Below, one piece after another: positions 1 to 8,865 of a stretch of DNA of 64,000 nt. The stretch's first letter is position 1, and each line of letters begins with the position of its first letter. The stretch is from Verrucomicrobiaceae bacterium UBA7681. Its GTDB lineage: Bacteria; Verrucomicrobiota; Verrucomicrobiia; Verrucomicrobiales; Verrucomicrobiaceae. The stretch is from positions 64,585 to 128,584 of the forward strand of contig DLGZ01000080.1 in assembly GCA_002482965.1 (NCBI GenBank). Reading direction: 5' to 3'. The notes under the pieces were generated by a model, which was given only the letters and a program-made list of their open reading frames with translations, was not told the DNA's origin and made no database searches. The position numbers were made by a program, and so were the translations under genes.

Positions 1-1258
1 GGTCATTCACCGGAATTGCCCCATCGATCAGCAGGCGGAGCACGTGGCGCGTGTGAAGCGCTCGGAAAACACCGTCATTCAGCAGCCTCACATCGTCACT
101 CCTGAGACCAGCCTGGGTGAAGTGCAGCGTCTGATGCATGAAAAAGGCGTCAGCGGCTTCCCTGTGGTGGACGCCCAGGGCAAACTCGCCGGCATGGTCA
201 CCAGCCGCGACATGTGGTACATCGAAGACGAATCCACCCCCGTCTCGGCCATCATGACGCCGCGTGACAAGCTCTCCACCGGCACCCCGCAGACCAGCTT
301 TGAGGACGCTTTGAAAATTCTCTACACGCACCGCATCGAAAAGCTCCCGCTGGTTGACTCCAACGGCAAGCTCGCCGGTCTGATCACCAAGCAGGACATC
401 GTGAAGCGCCAGATGTTTACCAATGCCGCCAAAGACGCCAACGGCCAGCTCCGCGTCGGTGCCGCCGTTGGCGTGGGAGATGACTGCGTGGAGCGTGGCC
501 TAGCCATGCAGGCCGCCGGTGCAGATGCCGTCTTCATTGACGCCGCCACCGGACATACCACCCGCGTCATGCAGGTCATCGCCCGCCTGCGGGAAGCCCT
601 CGGTTCCAGCATCCCCATTGTCGCAGGCAACGTCGTCACCGCCGAAGGCGCGCGTGATCTCGTCAAAGCGGGCGCTTCCGCTGTCAAAGTCGGTGTCGGC
701 CCCGGCTCCATCTGCACCACGCGCATCATCTCCGGTGTGGGCATGCCGCAGTTCACCGCCGTCCAGGAAGTCGCTGAAGTCTGCCGTGCCGCAGGCGTCA
801 CCGTCATTGCCGATGGTGGCATTCGTTACTCGGGAGACATCGTCAAAGCCCTCGCCGCAGGTGCTGACTTCGTCATGCTCGGCTCATTGCTGGCCGGCAC
901 CGCTGAAAGCCCCGGTAACATGGTCAAATGGCAGGGCCGCACCTTCAAAGAATACCGCGGCATGGGCAGCCTTAGAGCCATGCGTAAAGGCGCCGGCGAC
1001 CGCTACGGCCAGAACAGCTCTGGCAAGCTCGTTCCCGAAGGCGTTGAAGCCCGCGTGCCCTACAAAGGCCCTCTCGCAGAGGTGGTCTTCCAGCTCATCG
1101 GCGGCCTCCGCTCAGGCATGGGCTACGTCGGTGCCAACACCCTCGACGAACTCCGCGCCAAAGCCCGCTTCGTCCGCATCACCGCCGGTGGCCTCAAAGA
1201 AAGCCACCCGCACGACGTCGTCATCACCGAAGAACCGGTGAACTACGAGCCGCATTGA
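1..1258 (+). CDS. guaB: Inosine-5'-monophosphate dehydrogenase (5' end outside window)
   Basis: Catalyses NAD-dependent oxidation of IMP to XMP, the committed step of guanine nucleotide synthesis. The frame is open from base 2 with no start, and the first codons read HRNCPIDQQA followed by VKRSEN, a conserved internal IMPDH segment, so the gene begins upstream of the window. The GTG at 44 is therefore not the real start. Two CBS domains occupy roughly bases 80-430. The catalytic loop GPGSICTTR, with its active-site Cys near base 712, is intact, as is the flap segment with GAGDRYGQ. The C-terminus is complete. guaA follows immediately, giving the full IMP-to-GMP route. Identity is certain; only the N-terminus is missing. 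Confidence 0.97.
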   Translation, partial: VIHRNCPIDQQAEHVARVKRSENTVIQQPHIVTPETSLGEVQRLMHEKGVSGFPVVDAQGKLAGMVTSRDMWYIEDESTPVSAIMTPRDKLSTGTPQTSFEDALKILYTHRIEKLPLVDSNGKLAGLITKQDIVKRQMFTNAAKDANGQLRVGAAVGVGDDCVERGLAMQAAGADAVFIDAATGHTTRVMQVIARLREALGSSIPIVAGNVVTAEGARDLVKAGASAVKVGVGPGSICTTRIISGVGMPQFTAVQEVAEVCRAAGVTVIADGGIRYSGDIVKALAAGADFVMLGSLLAGTAESPGNMVKWQGRTFKEYRGMGSLRAMRKGAGDRYGQNSSGKLVPEGVEARVPYKGPLAEVVFQLIGGLRSGMGYVGANTLDELRAKARFVRITAGGLKESHPHDVVITEEPVNYEPH

Positions 1259-1299
1259 TTTCTCAGGCATTCGCCATTCCGCATTTTCGTACTCCTCTC

Positions 1300-2820
1300 A
1301 TGACCGCCCAAGAAGTCGCCGTTCTCGATTACGGCTCCCAGTATTCCCAGCTCATCGTACGCCGCGTCCGCGAGCTCGGCTTTGTTTCGCACCTATATCC
1401 CCCGGCTGAACTCGCGAATCTCCAGTCCCCGGGTGCCATCATCCTCTCTGGCGGCCCGCGTAGCACGTCTGACGTCGATGCACCGGATGTCGATTACGCC
1501 AAGCTCATGTCCTTCGGCGTTCCCGTTCTTGGCGTGTGCTACGGCATGCAGTTGCTCAACATCAAGCACGGCGGCACCGTCAAACCCGGCGTCACCCGCG
1601 AATACGGCCCTGCCAAGCTCGTCGTCACCGATCACGAAGACCTCTTCAACGGCATCTCGCACGAGTCCCAGGTCTGGATGAGCCACAGCGACACCTGCGC
1701 CAATCTCGCCAGCACGGCCAAAATCATCGCCACCAATGAAGACGCCGTGCCCGTGGCTCTGAAATGGTCAGACCGCTGCTGGGGCATTCAGTTTCATCCT
1801 GAAGTCACGCATTCGCACGAAGGCACCGCCATCCTCAAAAACTTCCTCACGCGCAGCGGTGCTGAGCTCGCAAAGTTCGACATCCAGGCCTTCAAAGCCC
1901 AGATGCTGGAAAGCATCAAAGCCGAAGTCGGCAATCGCGAAGTCATCTGCGGCGTCTCCGGTGGTGTGGACAGCACCGTGCTCGCCGTCCTGCTTTCCAA
2001 GGCTGGCGTCAAAGTCCGCTGCATCTTCATCGACACCGGCATGATGCGTCTCAATGAAGGCGCGGAAGTGAAAGAGCTATTCGAAGAAGTCGGCGTCCCC
2101 ATCGAGCAGATCGACGCCAGCGAAATCTTCCTCGGTGCGCTCAAAGGCGTCACAGATCCTGAGCAGAAGCGCCGCATCATCGGTACGCTCTTCGTTGAAG
2201 AATTTTGGAAGGTCGCCGACAACGTCGAACTCCTCGCGCAGGGTACTCTGTACCCCGACGTCATCGAAAGCGCCACCAGCGGCAGCATCGCCAGCAAAAT
2301 CAAAACGCACCACAACCGCGTCGATCGCATCATGGAACTCAAGGCGCAGGGCAAGGTGCTCGAACCCCTCGCTGAACTCTTCAAAGACGAAGTCCGCGCC
2401 CTCGGAGCCAGCCTCGGCATTCCGCACCGCGCCTTGTGGCGTCATCCATTCCCAGGCCCCGGCCTCGCCGTCCGCATCCCTGGCGAGATCACCGCCGAGC
2501 GCGTGGCCACCACCCAGCATGCAGATTCTATCTTCATCGCCGAGCTGCGCCGCAGCGGCTGGTATGAGCAGACCTGGCAGGCCTATGCAGCGCTGCTTCC
2601 CGTCAAAACCGTCGGCGTCAAAGGCGACGAACGCAGCTACGAGCAGGCTATCTCTCTCCGTGCCGTCATCAGCGAAGACGCCATGACCGCCGACTGGGTC
2701 GAGCTGCCCTACTCCGTGCTGCGCAATGCCTCCAACAAGATCCTCAACAGCGTCAAAGGCGTGAACCGCGTGCTCTACGACATCAGCACCAAGCCACCCG
2801 CCAGCATCGAGTGGGAGTGA
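1300..2820 (+). CDS. guaA: GMP synthase (glutamine-hydrolysing)
   Basis: Converts XMP to GMP using ATP and glutamine. The N-terminal class I amidotransferase domain (about residues 1-190) carries the nucleophile C80 in GVCYGMQ and the H166/E168 pair in QFHPEVTH. The ATP pyrophosphatase domain has the P-loop SGGVDSTV near residue 220, and the C-terminal dimerisation domain ends in the typical SIEWE. The ATG at 1300 gives MTAQEVAVLDYGSQYSQ, the usual family start; a TTG at 1255 would overlap guaB but adds a non-conserved 15-residue leader. It lies 41 bp after guaB and is probably cotranscribed with it. Confidence 0.97.
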   Translation: MTAQEVAVLDYGSQYSQLIVRRVRELGFVSHLYPPAELANLQSPGAIILSGGPRSTSDVDAPDVDYAKLMSFGVPVLGVCYGMQLLNIKHGGTVKPGVTREYGPAKLVVTDHEDLFNGISHESQVWMSHSDTCANLASTAKIIATNEDAVPVALKWSDRCWGIQFHPEVTHSHEGTAILKNFLTRSGAELAKFDIQAFKAQMLESIKAEVGNREVICGVSGGVDSTVLAVLLSKAGVKVRCIFIDTGMMRLNEGAEVKELFEEVGVPIEQIDASEIFLGALKGVTDPEQKRRIIGTLFVEEFWKVADNVELLAQGTLYPDVIESATSGSIASKIKTHHNRVDRIMELKAQGKVLEPLAELFKDEVRALGASLGIPHRALWRHPFPGPGLAVRIPGEITAERVATTQHADSIFIAELRRSGWYEQTWQAYAALLPVKTVGVKGDERSYEQAISLRAVISEDAMTADWVELPYSVLRNASNKILNSVKGVNRVLYDISTKPPASIEWE

Positions 2821-2824
2821 TGCC

Positions 2825-3454
2825 ATGAGCGTAGGTTTCCTTCTCTCTTTCGAAGGCTCCGAAGGCTGCGGCAAATCCACGCAGATCGCCCTGCTTCGCA
2901 CCCGGCTCGAAGCAGCGGGCCGCAGCGTCGTGGTGCTGCGTGAGCCCGGCGGCACTGAGATTGGCGAAAGCATCCGCCATCTCCTCCAGCATGCCAAAGA
3001 GGGGTCGGCCATGACCTCGGAGACCGAATTGCTGCTCTTCGCCGCCAGCCGCGCCCAGATCGTCCGCGAAAAAATCCGCCCGCTCCTGGATGCCGGCACA
3101 TTCGTCATTCTCGACCGCTTCCTCGACTCCACCACGGTCTATCAGGGCATCGCCCGCGGCCTCCCGCTGGAAAGCGTGCGCGCCATCAATCACTTCGCCA
3201 TCGGCGGCACTTTGCCACAGCTCACGCTCGTGCTCGACATGGACAGCGCCACCGCCTGGCAGCGCATTCATCAAAGCGGCCGGGAACTCGACCGCATGGA
3301 AAGCCAGCCGCAGTCGTTCTTCGAAAAAGTTCGCCAGGGCTATCTCGAAGTCGCACAGGCAGAGCCGCAGCGCATTCAAGTCATTGATGCCGGAGCCTCG
3401 CCCGAGGCTGTGCATGAGGCAGTTTGGGAGCGGGTTTCCGCGCGGTTGACGTGA
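2825..3454 (+). CDS. tmk: Thymidylate kinase
   Basis: Phosphorylates dTMP to dTDP in the cytoplasm. The protein is 209 residues, normal for the family. It has the P-loop EGSEGCGKST near the N-terminus, the DRF-type motif in ILDRFLDSTTVYQG, and a C-terminal LID/adenine-binding part. It starts 4 bp after the guaA stop, so it is likely translated from the same message. Pairing with a delta'-like clamp-loader gene (4284) is a common bacterial arrangement; here a short secreted-protein gene separates them. Confidence 0.95.
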   Translation: MSVGFLLSFEGSEGCGKSTQIALLRTRLEAAGRSVVVLREPGGTEIGESIRHLLQHAKEGSAMTSETELLLFAASRAQIVREKIRPLLDAGTFVILDRFLDSTTVYQGIARGLPLESVRAINHFAIGGTLPQLTLVLDMDSATAWQRIHQSGRELDRMESQPQSFFEKVRQGYLEVAQAEPQRIQVIDAGASPEAVHEAVWERVSARLT

Positions 3455-3527
3455 GGAAACCCATAGGACGCAGAAACAAGGCGGTTTAGGATTGCGTTTA
3501 AGGCTAACTTCCAGTGAAATGCGTACT

Positions 3528-4142
3528 ATGAAGACGATCGTTTTTTTGATGTTACTGACCTGCGGGATCGTGCGTTCAGCTGCGGCTGCCGACGGGGGCG
3601 TAGCGGATTTTGACAAGCTTCAGATGTCCTACCAGGGGGCTGTGGAGCGTGAAACGGCGCCGCTGAGGGACAAATATCTCGTAGAACTGGAGAAGCTGCG
3701 AGACACCTATTCGCGTGCTGGGAATCTGGCAGGGGCGAATGTGGTACAGGCGGAGATCACGACGATGAATCAGCAGATCGCCTTTGCAAAGACGGGGAAA
3801 CGCGCACCGACGCAGGCGACCGCAGTCGCGGCGGCCAACGCTGGCAAACCGACGGCGGAAGCCGAGATGCCCGAACTACGCTGGTTTGTCGGCAAGACGT
3901 GGCTGACGGAAGCCCAGACGAAGTGGAAGTTCGAGAAGGATGGCACTGGTGAGCGCGTGCGGGGAAGCCAGAAGACGGCCACTTTTACATGGCGATTGCT
4001 GCCTTCAGGCGCGATCGAGCTCTCGGAACGCACGGCCCCGAACAAGCCGGTGACGACGACGTTCTTGAGGTTCAAGAACAAGTTCGAGGCGTGGTTTGGT
4101 CCTTCGGAGGCTAGCCTGACCGAACGACTGCACTATGAATGA
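3528..4142 (+). CDS. Secreted protein of unknown function with coiled-coil N-terminal half
   Basis: A 204-residue protein that I cannot assign to a named family. The first 22 or so residues (MKTIVFLMLLTCGIV, then an Ala-rich cleavage zone) form a Sec signal peptide. A charged helical stretch follows (about residues 28-80, rich in Glu/Leu/Lys heptads), then an Ala/Thr linker. The beta-rich C-terminal half contains GTGERVRGSQKTATFTWRLLPSG, which resembles the small beta-barrel tails common in verrucomicrobial secreted proteins. ATG 3519 is an equally possible start, adding three residues. It sits between tmk and the holB-like gene but is probably functionally unrelated to them. Confidence 0.75.
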   Translation: MKTIVFLMLLTCGIVRSAAAADGGVADFDKLQMSYQGAVERETAPLRDKYLVELEKLRDTYSRAGNLAGANVVQAEITTMNQQIAFAKTGKRAPTQATAVAAANAGKPTAEAEMPELRWFVGKTWLTEAQTKWKFEKDGTGERVRGSQKTATFTWRLLPSGAIELSERTAPNKPVTTTFLRFKNKFEAWFGPSEASLTERLHYE

Positions 4143-4283
4143 GCCCTCTGCTTTCACGGCTTAGCTGCCAGTTGCACAGGGACGGATGTCGAGTAGGTCA
4201 AAGTCTTCCGGGTGTCTAGCCGAACCCAGTCGAGCCTGCCAAGGCTTGATTCATTCGTCATTCGGATTTCGTCATTCTTCTTC

Positions 4284-5279
4284 ATGCCTTTCAAAGCCGA
4301 CCACGCCCTTGAACTCCTCGCCCGCGCCCGTGACAACGGCCGCCTCGGCCACGCCTATCTGATCACCGGCCCCAAGGAGGCGCAGCATGAAGTCTTCGCC
4401 GCCAAAGTCCTCGATCTCATGGTCGGCACGAAAATGGGCACCCTCGAAGCCTGGGAAGGGCAGGGGGCCATCGTCCTGCGCCCGCAGAGCAAATCACGCC
4501 GCATCACCATCGGTGACGACGGTGACGATCCCGGCACCATCCGTTTTCTGGAGAAGATGATTCACCGCACCGCCGCACCCAACGGCTGGAAGCTCGCAGT
4601 CATTGTCGATGCCGAGCGCATGAATCCCCAGGCACAGAACGCCTTCCTCAAAACCCTCGAAGAACCGCCGCCGAACACGCTCCTGCTGCTTCTTAGCACC
4701 CAGCCCCAGCAACTGCTGCCCACCATCCAGTCTCGCGTCCTCGAAGTCGCGCTCATGCCACCCGACGGCGCACGCATCTTCACCGAGCACGAAGGTAAGC
4801 TCCTCTACGTGCTCAAACAGATGGCCAAAAAAGAAAGCGGCAGCATCTCCGCCGCTCTCTCATTAAAAAAAGACTTCGAAGGGATCCTCGAAGAACTGCA
4901 CGACTCCATCAAAAAGGAGCAGGAAGCCGACTTCGAAATCGAACAGGACCACTACGCCAAAACCACCGACGGCGCCTGGCTCAAGCAGCGTGAAGAACAG
5001 GTCGAAGCCCAGATCGAGGCCGACTACCTTCAGCAGCGCACCTCCCTCATGGAACTCCTCCTCTCATGGATGGGCGATGTCGCCCGCCAGCAGGCCGGAG
5101 CCGAGCATCTCGATCTCCCCAAGTTTCAAGAAGCCACCGCCTCCCTTGCCACCAAGTGGCAGCCCGGCGATGTCGCCAAACGCATCCGCGTCCTCCGCCA
5201 GCTCGAAAGCCATCTGCACACCAACGTCAACGAAGGCCTCGCACTCGAAGTCTGCTTCATCGAAGCCTTCGGCGCGTAA
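4284..5279 (+). CDS. holB: DNA polymerase III delta'-like clamp-loader subunit
   Basis: A 331-residue AAA+ family protein of the clamp loader that places the beta sliding clamp on primed DNA. Evidence includes the N-terminal GRLGHAYLITGP, the AAA+ core with NAFLKTLEEPPPNTLLLLLS (delta'-type sensor 1 region), and QSR followed by an altered C-terminal helical domain rich in Glu/Gln. The Walker A motif is degenerate (GPKEAQHE), as expected for delta' subunits that do not hydrolyse ATP. The ATG at 4284 gives MPFKADHALELL; a longer frame back to 4212 adds an unconserved leader. The symbol is by family resemblance. Confidence 0.85.
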   Translation: MPFKADHALELLARARDNGRLGHAYLITGPKEAQHEVFAAKVLDLMVGTKMGTLEAWEGQGAIVLRPQSKSRRITIGDDGDDPGTIRFLEKMIHRTAAPNGWKLAVIVDAERMNPQAQNAFLKTLEEPPPNTLLLLLSTQPQQLLPTIQSRVLEVALMPPDGARIFTEHEGKLLYVLKQMAKKESGSISAALSLKKDFEGILEELHDSIKKEQEADFEIEQDHYAKTTDGAWLKQREEQVEAQIEADYLQQRTSLMELLLSWMGDVARQQAGAEHLDLPKFQEATASLATKWQPGDVAKRIRVLRQLESHLHTNVNEGLALEVCFIEAFGA

Positions 5280-5398
5280 AATGAGCCTGATCGCGCAGCA
5301 AACGGCGTTCGCTGGGCCTTGCCATATATAGGCAAACCCGCTTAGCCATTTTTGTGCCGGCCGTTTACAGCCGTTTGAGTGAGGCGAAGAGAACAGCT

Positions 5399-6130
5399 CT
5401 AGGAAAGATTTTCCGGTTCTAGTTCATTGGCATCCTGTGTTCGCGGAGCAGATGGCAGTTCTACTTTCTTGGTCGCTCCTTCTTTGCCTAAAAAGGCAAA
5501 GACACCTTTTTTGCTCAGGGCTGCGGGCAACTTCAATTTTTTTAGTTTCAAGAGCCATGAGTTCCTCGTTTTGAATCCAAGCAAGCCCAGCAGGGTTGTG
5601 ATAACGCAGGCAAGAGTGGGCAAGCTCAGTTTTGACACCCAGCTAATGAACTGCTTGGTCTGTGTTCGCAAATACTCAGGTCCCATTGCAAGCGTCATTG
5701 CAACAATACAGATGACGACAAACACGAGTGTCACGAGGAAAAACCACTTGATGCAACTGACGATCTCAGAGAATTCATTCCTGAATTCACGGAGGAGGCT
5801 CAGCCAACTACGAGCTTTTTTCAGGCCTGGTGGATCCTTTTGTGCGCGTACATGAGCTGCGTTTTCTTCAGGTGCTTGTGCCGCGTCTTTGATCACCGCA
5901 GGTGATTCTACGGTGGTGTGAATGAGCGGGGGCGGAACAGGTGTCTCTGTAGCTTTCAGGTCTTCGGGAGCCTTTGCGGCTTTATCCACACTCTGCTCGG
6001 CTGCATCTAAATCCGAGGCGGCTTTTTTTGGCCTTCTTTCCTTCTTCTTCTGTATCTGCTTCTTTACGGAGGCGGCACTGTCCCGCCGCTTGGATGAGGA
6101 AGGTGTCTTGTGCTGATTTCCTCTTCGCAT
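5399..6130 (-). CDS. Putative two-segment membrane protein, unknown family
   Basis: A 243-residue protein without a recognisable family. The first 75 residues are very basic (MRRGNQHKTPSSSKRRD, then QKKKERRPKK), so this end is probably cytoplasmic. Two hydrophobic segments follow: one around WFFLVTLVFVVICIVAMTLAMG and one around LSLPTLACVITTLLGLLGF, separated by a short polar loop. The tail is Lys-rich. It starts 6 bp after the stop of the upstream minus-strand gene, so the two probably form one operon. Base composition is lower in GC than the neighbours and codon use looks less biased, consistent with acquisition by transfer. Confidence 0.7.
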   Translation of the reverse strand: MRRGNQHKTPSSSKRRDSAASVKKQIQKKKERRPKKAASDLDAAEQSVDKAAKAPEDLKATETPVPPPLIHTTVESPAVIKDAAQAPEENAAHVRAQKDPPGLKKARSWLSLLREFRNEFSEIVSCIKWFFLVTLVFVVICIVAMTLAMGPEYLRTQTKQFISWVSKLSLPTLACVITTLLGLLGFKTRNSWLLKLKKLKLPAALSKKGVFAFLGKEGATKKVELPSAPRTQDANELEPENLS

Positions 6131-6136
6131 GACGTA

Positions 6137-6730
6137 TTAGATTTGGGAGATCTGTCCGCTGACCTTGCGGGCATGCTTTTCGCGAAGATTCTGTGCTGCC
6201 TTCAACCCCTTGTCAGTGAGGGAAAAAGTGACGTTGTGTCGCCCGCCTTTGCCACCTTGACTGACATAGGCATCAGTTCCTTTCATGTGCGTGCGAAGAA
6301 GGGCATGCATGCCCGTGATTTCTATTCCCGCACGTGCCAGCACCTGCCTGAGCATTGTCACTTTAGATTCCGCATTTCCATTTTCATGGTCTTCAAGCAA
6401 TGCGCCGAGCAGCGCTTCCTTCTGCTGCAGGACAGGGGTGGCAAGCCAGGACACATCTTTCATAGAAGTGGTGGAAGGAGTCTGAGACTTGGTACGTGTC
6501 TTCTCCTGCTTGAAGAAAACGGTGATGATCACGTGCTTGTCGTCATCATTTAAAGCCTTCCAGATCTTAAAGAGCTCTGCTCCCGCCTCACTCAGGTACG
6601 GTTTGTCGGTAGGAAGAATAAGCGACTCATCGTCATCCTCACCCTCACCTTCCATAACGCGAATCATCCACCGGGCTATGGACCGTTCTAGAGCAGGTAG
6701 CTGCCCATACAACGGCAAGAAATCTTCCAT
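6137..6730 (-). CDS. Hypothetical protein, first gene of a two-gene low-GC operon
   Basis: A 197-residue protein from the ATG at 6730; a TTG at 6778 would add 16 residues. I recognise no family. It is acidic in the N-terminal half (VMEGEGEDDDESL). The C-terminal third (TFSLTDKGLKAAQNLREKH) resembles the last helix of a winged-helix fold, so a DNA- or protein-binding role is possible but unproven. It has no signal peptide or membrane segment. It is followed 6 bp later by the membrane-protein gene at 5399-6130. AT-rich flanks on the upstream side set it apart from the surrounding GC-rich genes. Confidence 0.65.
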   Translation of the reverse strand: MEDFLPLYGQLPALERSIARWMIRVMEGEGEDDDESLILPTDKPYLSEAGAELFKIWKALNDDDKHVIITVFFKQEKTRTKSQTPSTTSMKDVSWLATPVLQQKEALLGALLEDHENGNAESKVTMLRQVLARAGIEITGMHALLRTHMKGTDAYVSQGGKGGRHNVTFSLTDKGLKAAQNLREKHARKVSGQISQI

Positions 6731-6965
6731 TCCTAGATTCACGTCTGGAGGAATGGCGCTTAGGTGGCAGTTGGTCAACCGCTATATTAGGCTTATTAGC
6801 TTTGTTATTCTGATTTCGAGAGTATGCGAAACTAACAAAGTAATCAAGGGTAATTAACTAAGTCGGCCATAAAATCCAAAAAAGAACGGTTTATTAAAAA
6901 TATAAGAAACCACATGGCTTGCTGGAATGAGCGTTCGTCTTGAATTCTTATCCAAACTTCTGCGC
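6731..6965. other. AT-rich intergenic region with nested inverted repeat
   Basis: No gene is visible between the two outward boundaries. The stretch is strikingly AT-rich for this chromosome. It contains a nested inverted repeat: outer arms CTTTGTTA (6800-6807) and TAACAAAG (6833-6840), with inner arms TTTCG (6814-6818) and CGAAA (6827-6831). It probably holds the promoter of the minus-strand gene ending at 6137, and the repeat could be an operator. No direct evidence of function can be seen. Confidence 0.5.
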
Positions 6966-8030
6966 TCACACTGTCTCCCCCCGCCGCAGATCCGGCATCA
7001 AACGCACAGGCTTCGTGCTCGTGTGCCCGGTCTGTGCGAGCTCCAGCACCAGCTTGGCCAACCGCTTCGCAAACTTCGCCGCATCAGCGGAGTATCGCGT
7101 GATCTTGGGAACCACATGATCGAGAAACGCATCATCATCCCGGGACACGATGGCAAAATCACGCGGGATCTTGTGCCCGAGCCGCAGCAGGTGCGTCACC
7201 ACCGTCAGCGTGTGAATCGAACGTGCCACCACAAAGGCCGTCGGTGCAGGCTTCCGCTTCAGCGCCTCATTCAGACTCTCGATCACCTGCTCAGCCGTCT
7301 CGTGATGAGGCAGGACACATGGCAAGGCATCGCTTGTAGCAAAGGCCTCACGAAAACCCATGGCGCTGTCCGCATCTCCGCCATGCGCTGAGTCCGGCAG
7401 CAGCAGGGCGATGCGACGGTGCCCCTTCTGCATCAGCATCGTCGCCGCATGTCGGCAGGTCGCGCGATAGTCCAGATCCACCGAAGGAAGCCCCATGTCA
7501 TCACCACACGATCCCGCGATGACGGTAGGCAGTTGCTGCTCGACAAACCACCGCTGCATCACCGGGGTGGAGCGAAACATCACCCACGCTGCAGCAGGCA
7601 CACGCTGCGTCAGTTTCTTCAGTCCACCCGCAGGCTTGGCAGTGAAGCAATGCGGGCTCGCATGCACCTCCAGTTGATACCCCGCCTCTGCCAGCAGCTC
7701 ACGAAGCGCATCCACCCAGAACAGCACAAACGGCGGCATCGCCTGTTGTGGCACCGGCGTCAGCAGCGCGATGACGCTTGATGCCACGGCCTTCCTGCCT
7801 TTCTGGGATTGGGAGAGAATTTGCCTTCGTTTGTTCACCACCGCACCGATCACGCCTTCGCGTTCCAACTGCGTGAGCACCGCCCGCAGCGTGGGCCTGC
7901 TGATGCGCAGCCGGGTGCAGAGCGTGCGCTCCGACGGCAGCACCTCCTGCCATTCTCCACGCAGCAATGCCTCGCGTAAAAAGTCGGCGCTGTGCGTGAT
8001 GAGCGAGGGTCTGGGTGGTACGGAATGCAT
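6966..8030 (-). CDS. GntR-headed, LacI-type sugar-responsive transcriptional regulator
   Basis: A 354-residue DNA-binding regulator. Residues about 10-75 form a GntR-type winged helix (LPSERTLCTRLRISRPTLRAVLTQLEREGVI). Residues about 88-350 form a LacI/periplasmic-binding-type sensor domain (VIALLTP near its start; MLMQKGHRRIALLLPD and AFVVARSIHTLTVVTHLLRLGHKIPRDFAIVSRDD in the middle). The combination is frequent in Verrucomicrobia, where it is usually associated with carbohydrate genes. It is divergent from the RraA-family gene at 8122, with 91 bp between starts, so it probably controls itself and the 8122-12689 cluster. The effector is unknown. Confidence 0.88.
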   Translation of the reverse strand: MHSVPPRPSLITHSADFLREALLRGEWQEVLPSERTLCTRLRISRPTLRAVLTQLEREGVIGAVVNKRRQILSQSQKGRKAVASSVIALLTPVPQQAMPPFVLFWVDALRELLAEAGYQLEVHASPHCFTAKPAGGLKKLTQRVPAAAWVMFRSTPVMQRWFVEQQLPTVIAGSCGDDMGLPSVDLDYRATCRHAATMLMQKGHRRIALLLPDSAHGGDADSAMGFREAFATSDALPCVLPHHETAEQVIESLNEALKRKPAPTAFVVARSIHTLTVVTHLLRLGHKIPRDFAIVSRDDDAFLDHVVPKITRYSADAAKFAKRLAKLVLELAQTGHTSTKPVRLMPDLRRGETV

Positions 8031-8121
8031 AAGCGGAAGGCCACACCATGCCGTGGTAAGCTGAAATGACCACAGAGATTTCCAGTGTTGCGCCGTTCAG
8101 GATGTCGCACCTTTGCATTCC

Positions 8122-8865
8122 ATGATTCCTCATTCCGACCTCCTTCAACTCAAACGCTGGAACACACCCACCATCTACAATGGCTGGGAGCAGATCACCA
8201 AACGCGATCCCGCTGCCGACGGCTTCAATCTCGAAGAAGTCCGTGACTTCATGCCGCAGATGGGGCCCATGGTCGGCTACGCCGTCACCGTCGTGGTGGA
8301 GCCGAGCAACAAGGCGCATCGCGAGGCCAATGCGAATGCATGGAACGAATATCGCAGCTACGTCACCAGCATCACCGGCCCAAAAATCGTCTGCGTGCAG
8401 GACCTCGACAAGCCCCGCACCATCGGCTCCTTCTGGGGCGAGGTAAACAGCAACATGCACCGCGCCCTCGGCTGCGTGGGCACCATCGTCGATGGTGCGA
8501 TCCGCGATGTCGATGAAATGACCAACGCCGGTTTCAAAGCGCTGGCCCGCCGTTTCTGCGTCGGTCATGCGCACGTCCATCCCGTGCGCTGGAACTGCGA
8601 AGTCGAAGTCTTTGGCCGCAAGGTCAGCCCCGGCGATCTCATTCACGCCGACAAGCACGGCTTCCTCGTCATCGAGCCCGAAGCCCAGCCGCAAATCCTC
8701 GAAGCCTCCCGCTTCATGGACTCCAACGAATGCCTGACCGTCATCCCCGCCGCACGCAGCAGCGCCGGTCTCAGCAGCGATGAAGTGCTGGCCAATCTCG
8801 CCGCCGCAGGTGCGCAGTTTGGCAAAAACGCCAAAGCCAAATTCCAACGCGAAGGGGAATGGTAG
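8122..8865 (+). CDS. RraA family protein (possible 2-oxo-acid aldolase-like enzyme)
   Basis: A 247-residue RraA-like protein. The family includes 4-hydroxy-4-methyl-2-oxoglutarate aldolases and sugar-acid enzymes as well as the RNase E inhibitor RraA. The diagnostic motif GTIVDGAIRDVDEM, with the ligand-binding Arg-Asp pair, is present around residues 119-132. Characteristic glycines follow, then SPGDLIHADKHGFLVIE. The ATG at 8122 gives MIPHSDLLQLKRWNTPT, the normal start; a TTG at 8113 adds three residues. It is the first gene after the divergent regulator and overlaps the next gene by 7 bp, which points to catabolism of a sugar-derived acid rather than RNase regulation. Confidence 0.88.
   Translation: MIPHSDLLQLKRWNTPTIYNGWEQITKRDPAADGFNLEEVRDFMPQMGPMVGYAVTVVVEPSNKAHREANANAWNEYRSYVTSITGPKIVCVQDLDKPRTIGSFWGEVNSNMHRALGCVGTIVDGAIRDVDEMTNAGFKALARRFCVGHAHVHPVRWNCEVEVFGRKVSPGDLIHADKHGFLVIEPEAQPQILEASRFMDSNECLTVIPAARSSAGLSSDEVLANLAAAGAQFGKNAKAKFQREGEW

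Noticed and set aside
7699..8847. 382-codon open frame on the minus strand
   Set aside because: It crosses the divergent promoter and is opposite the RraA-like gene; composition is typical of antisense frames.
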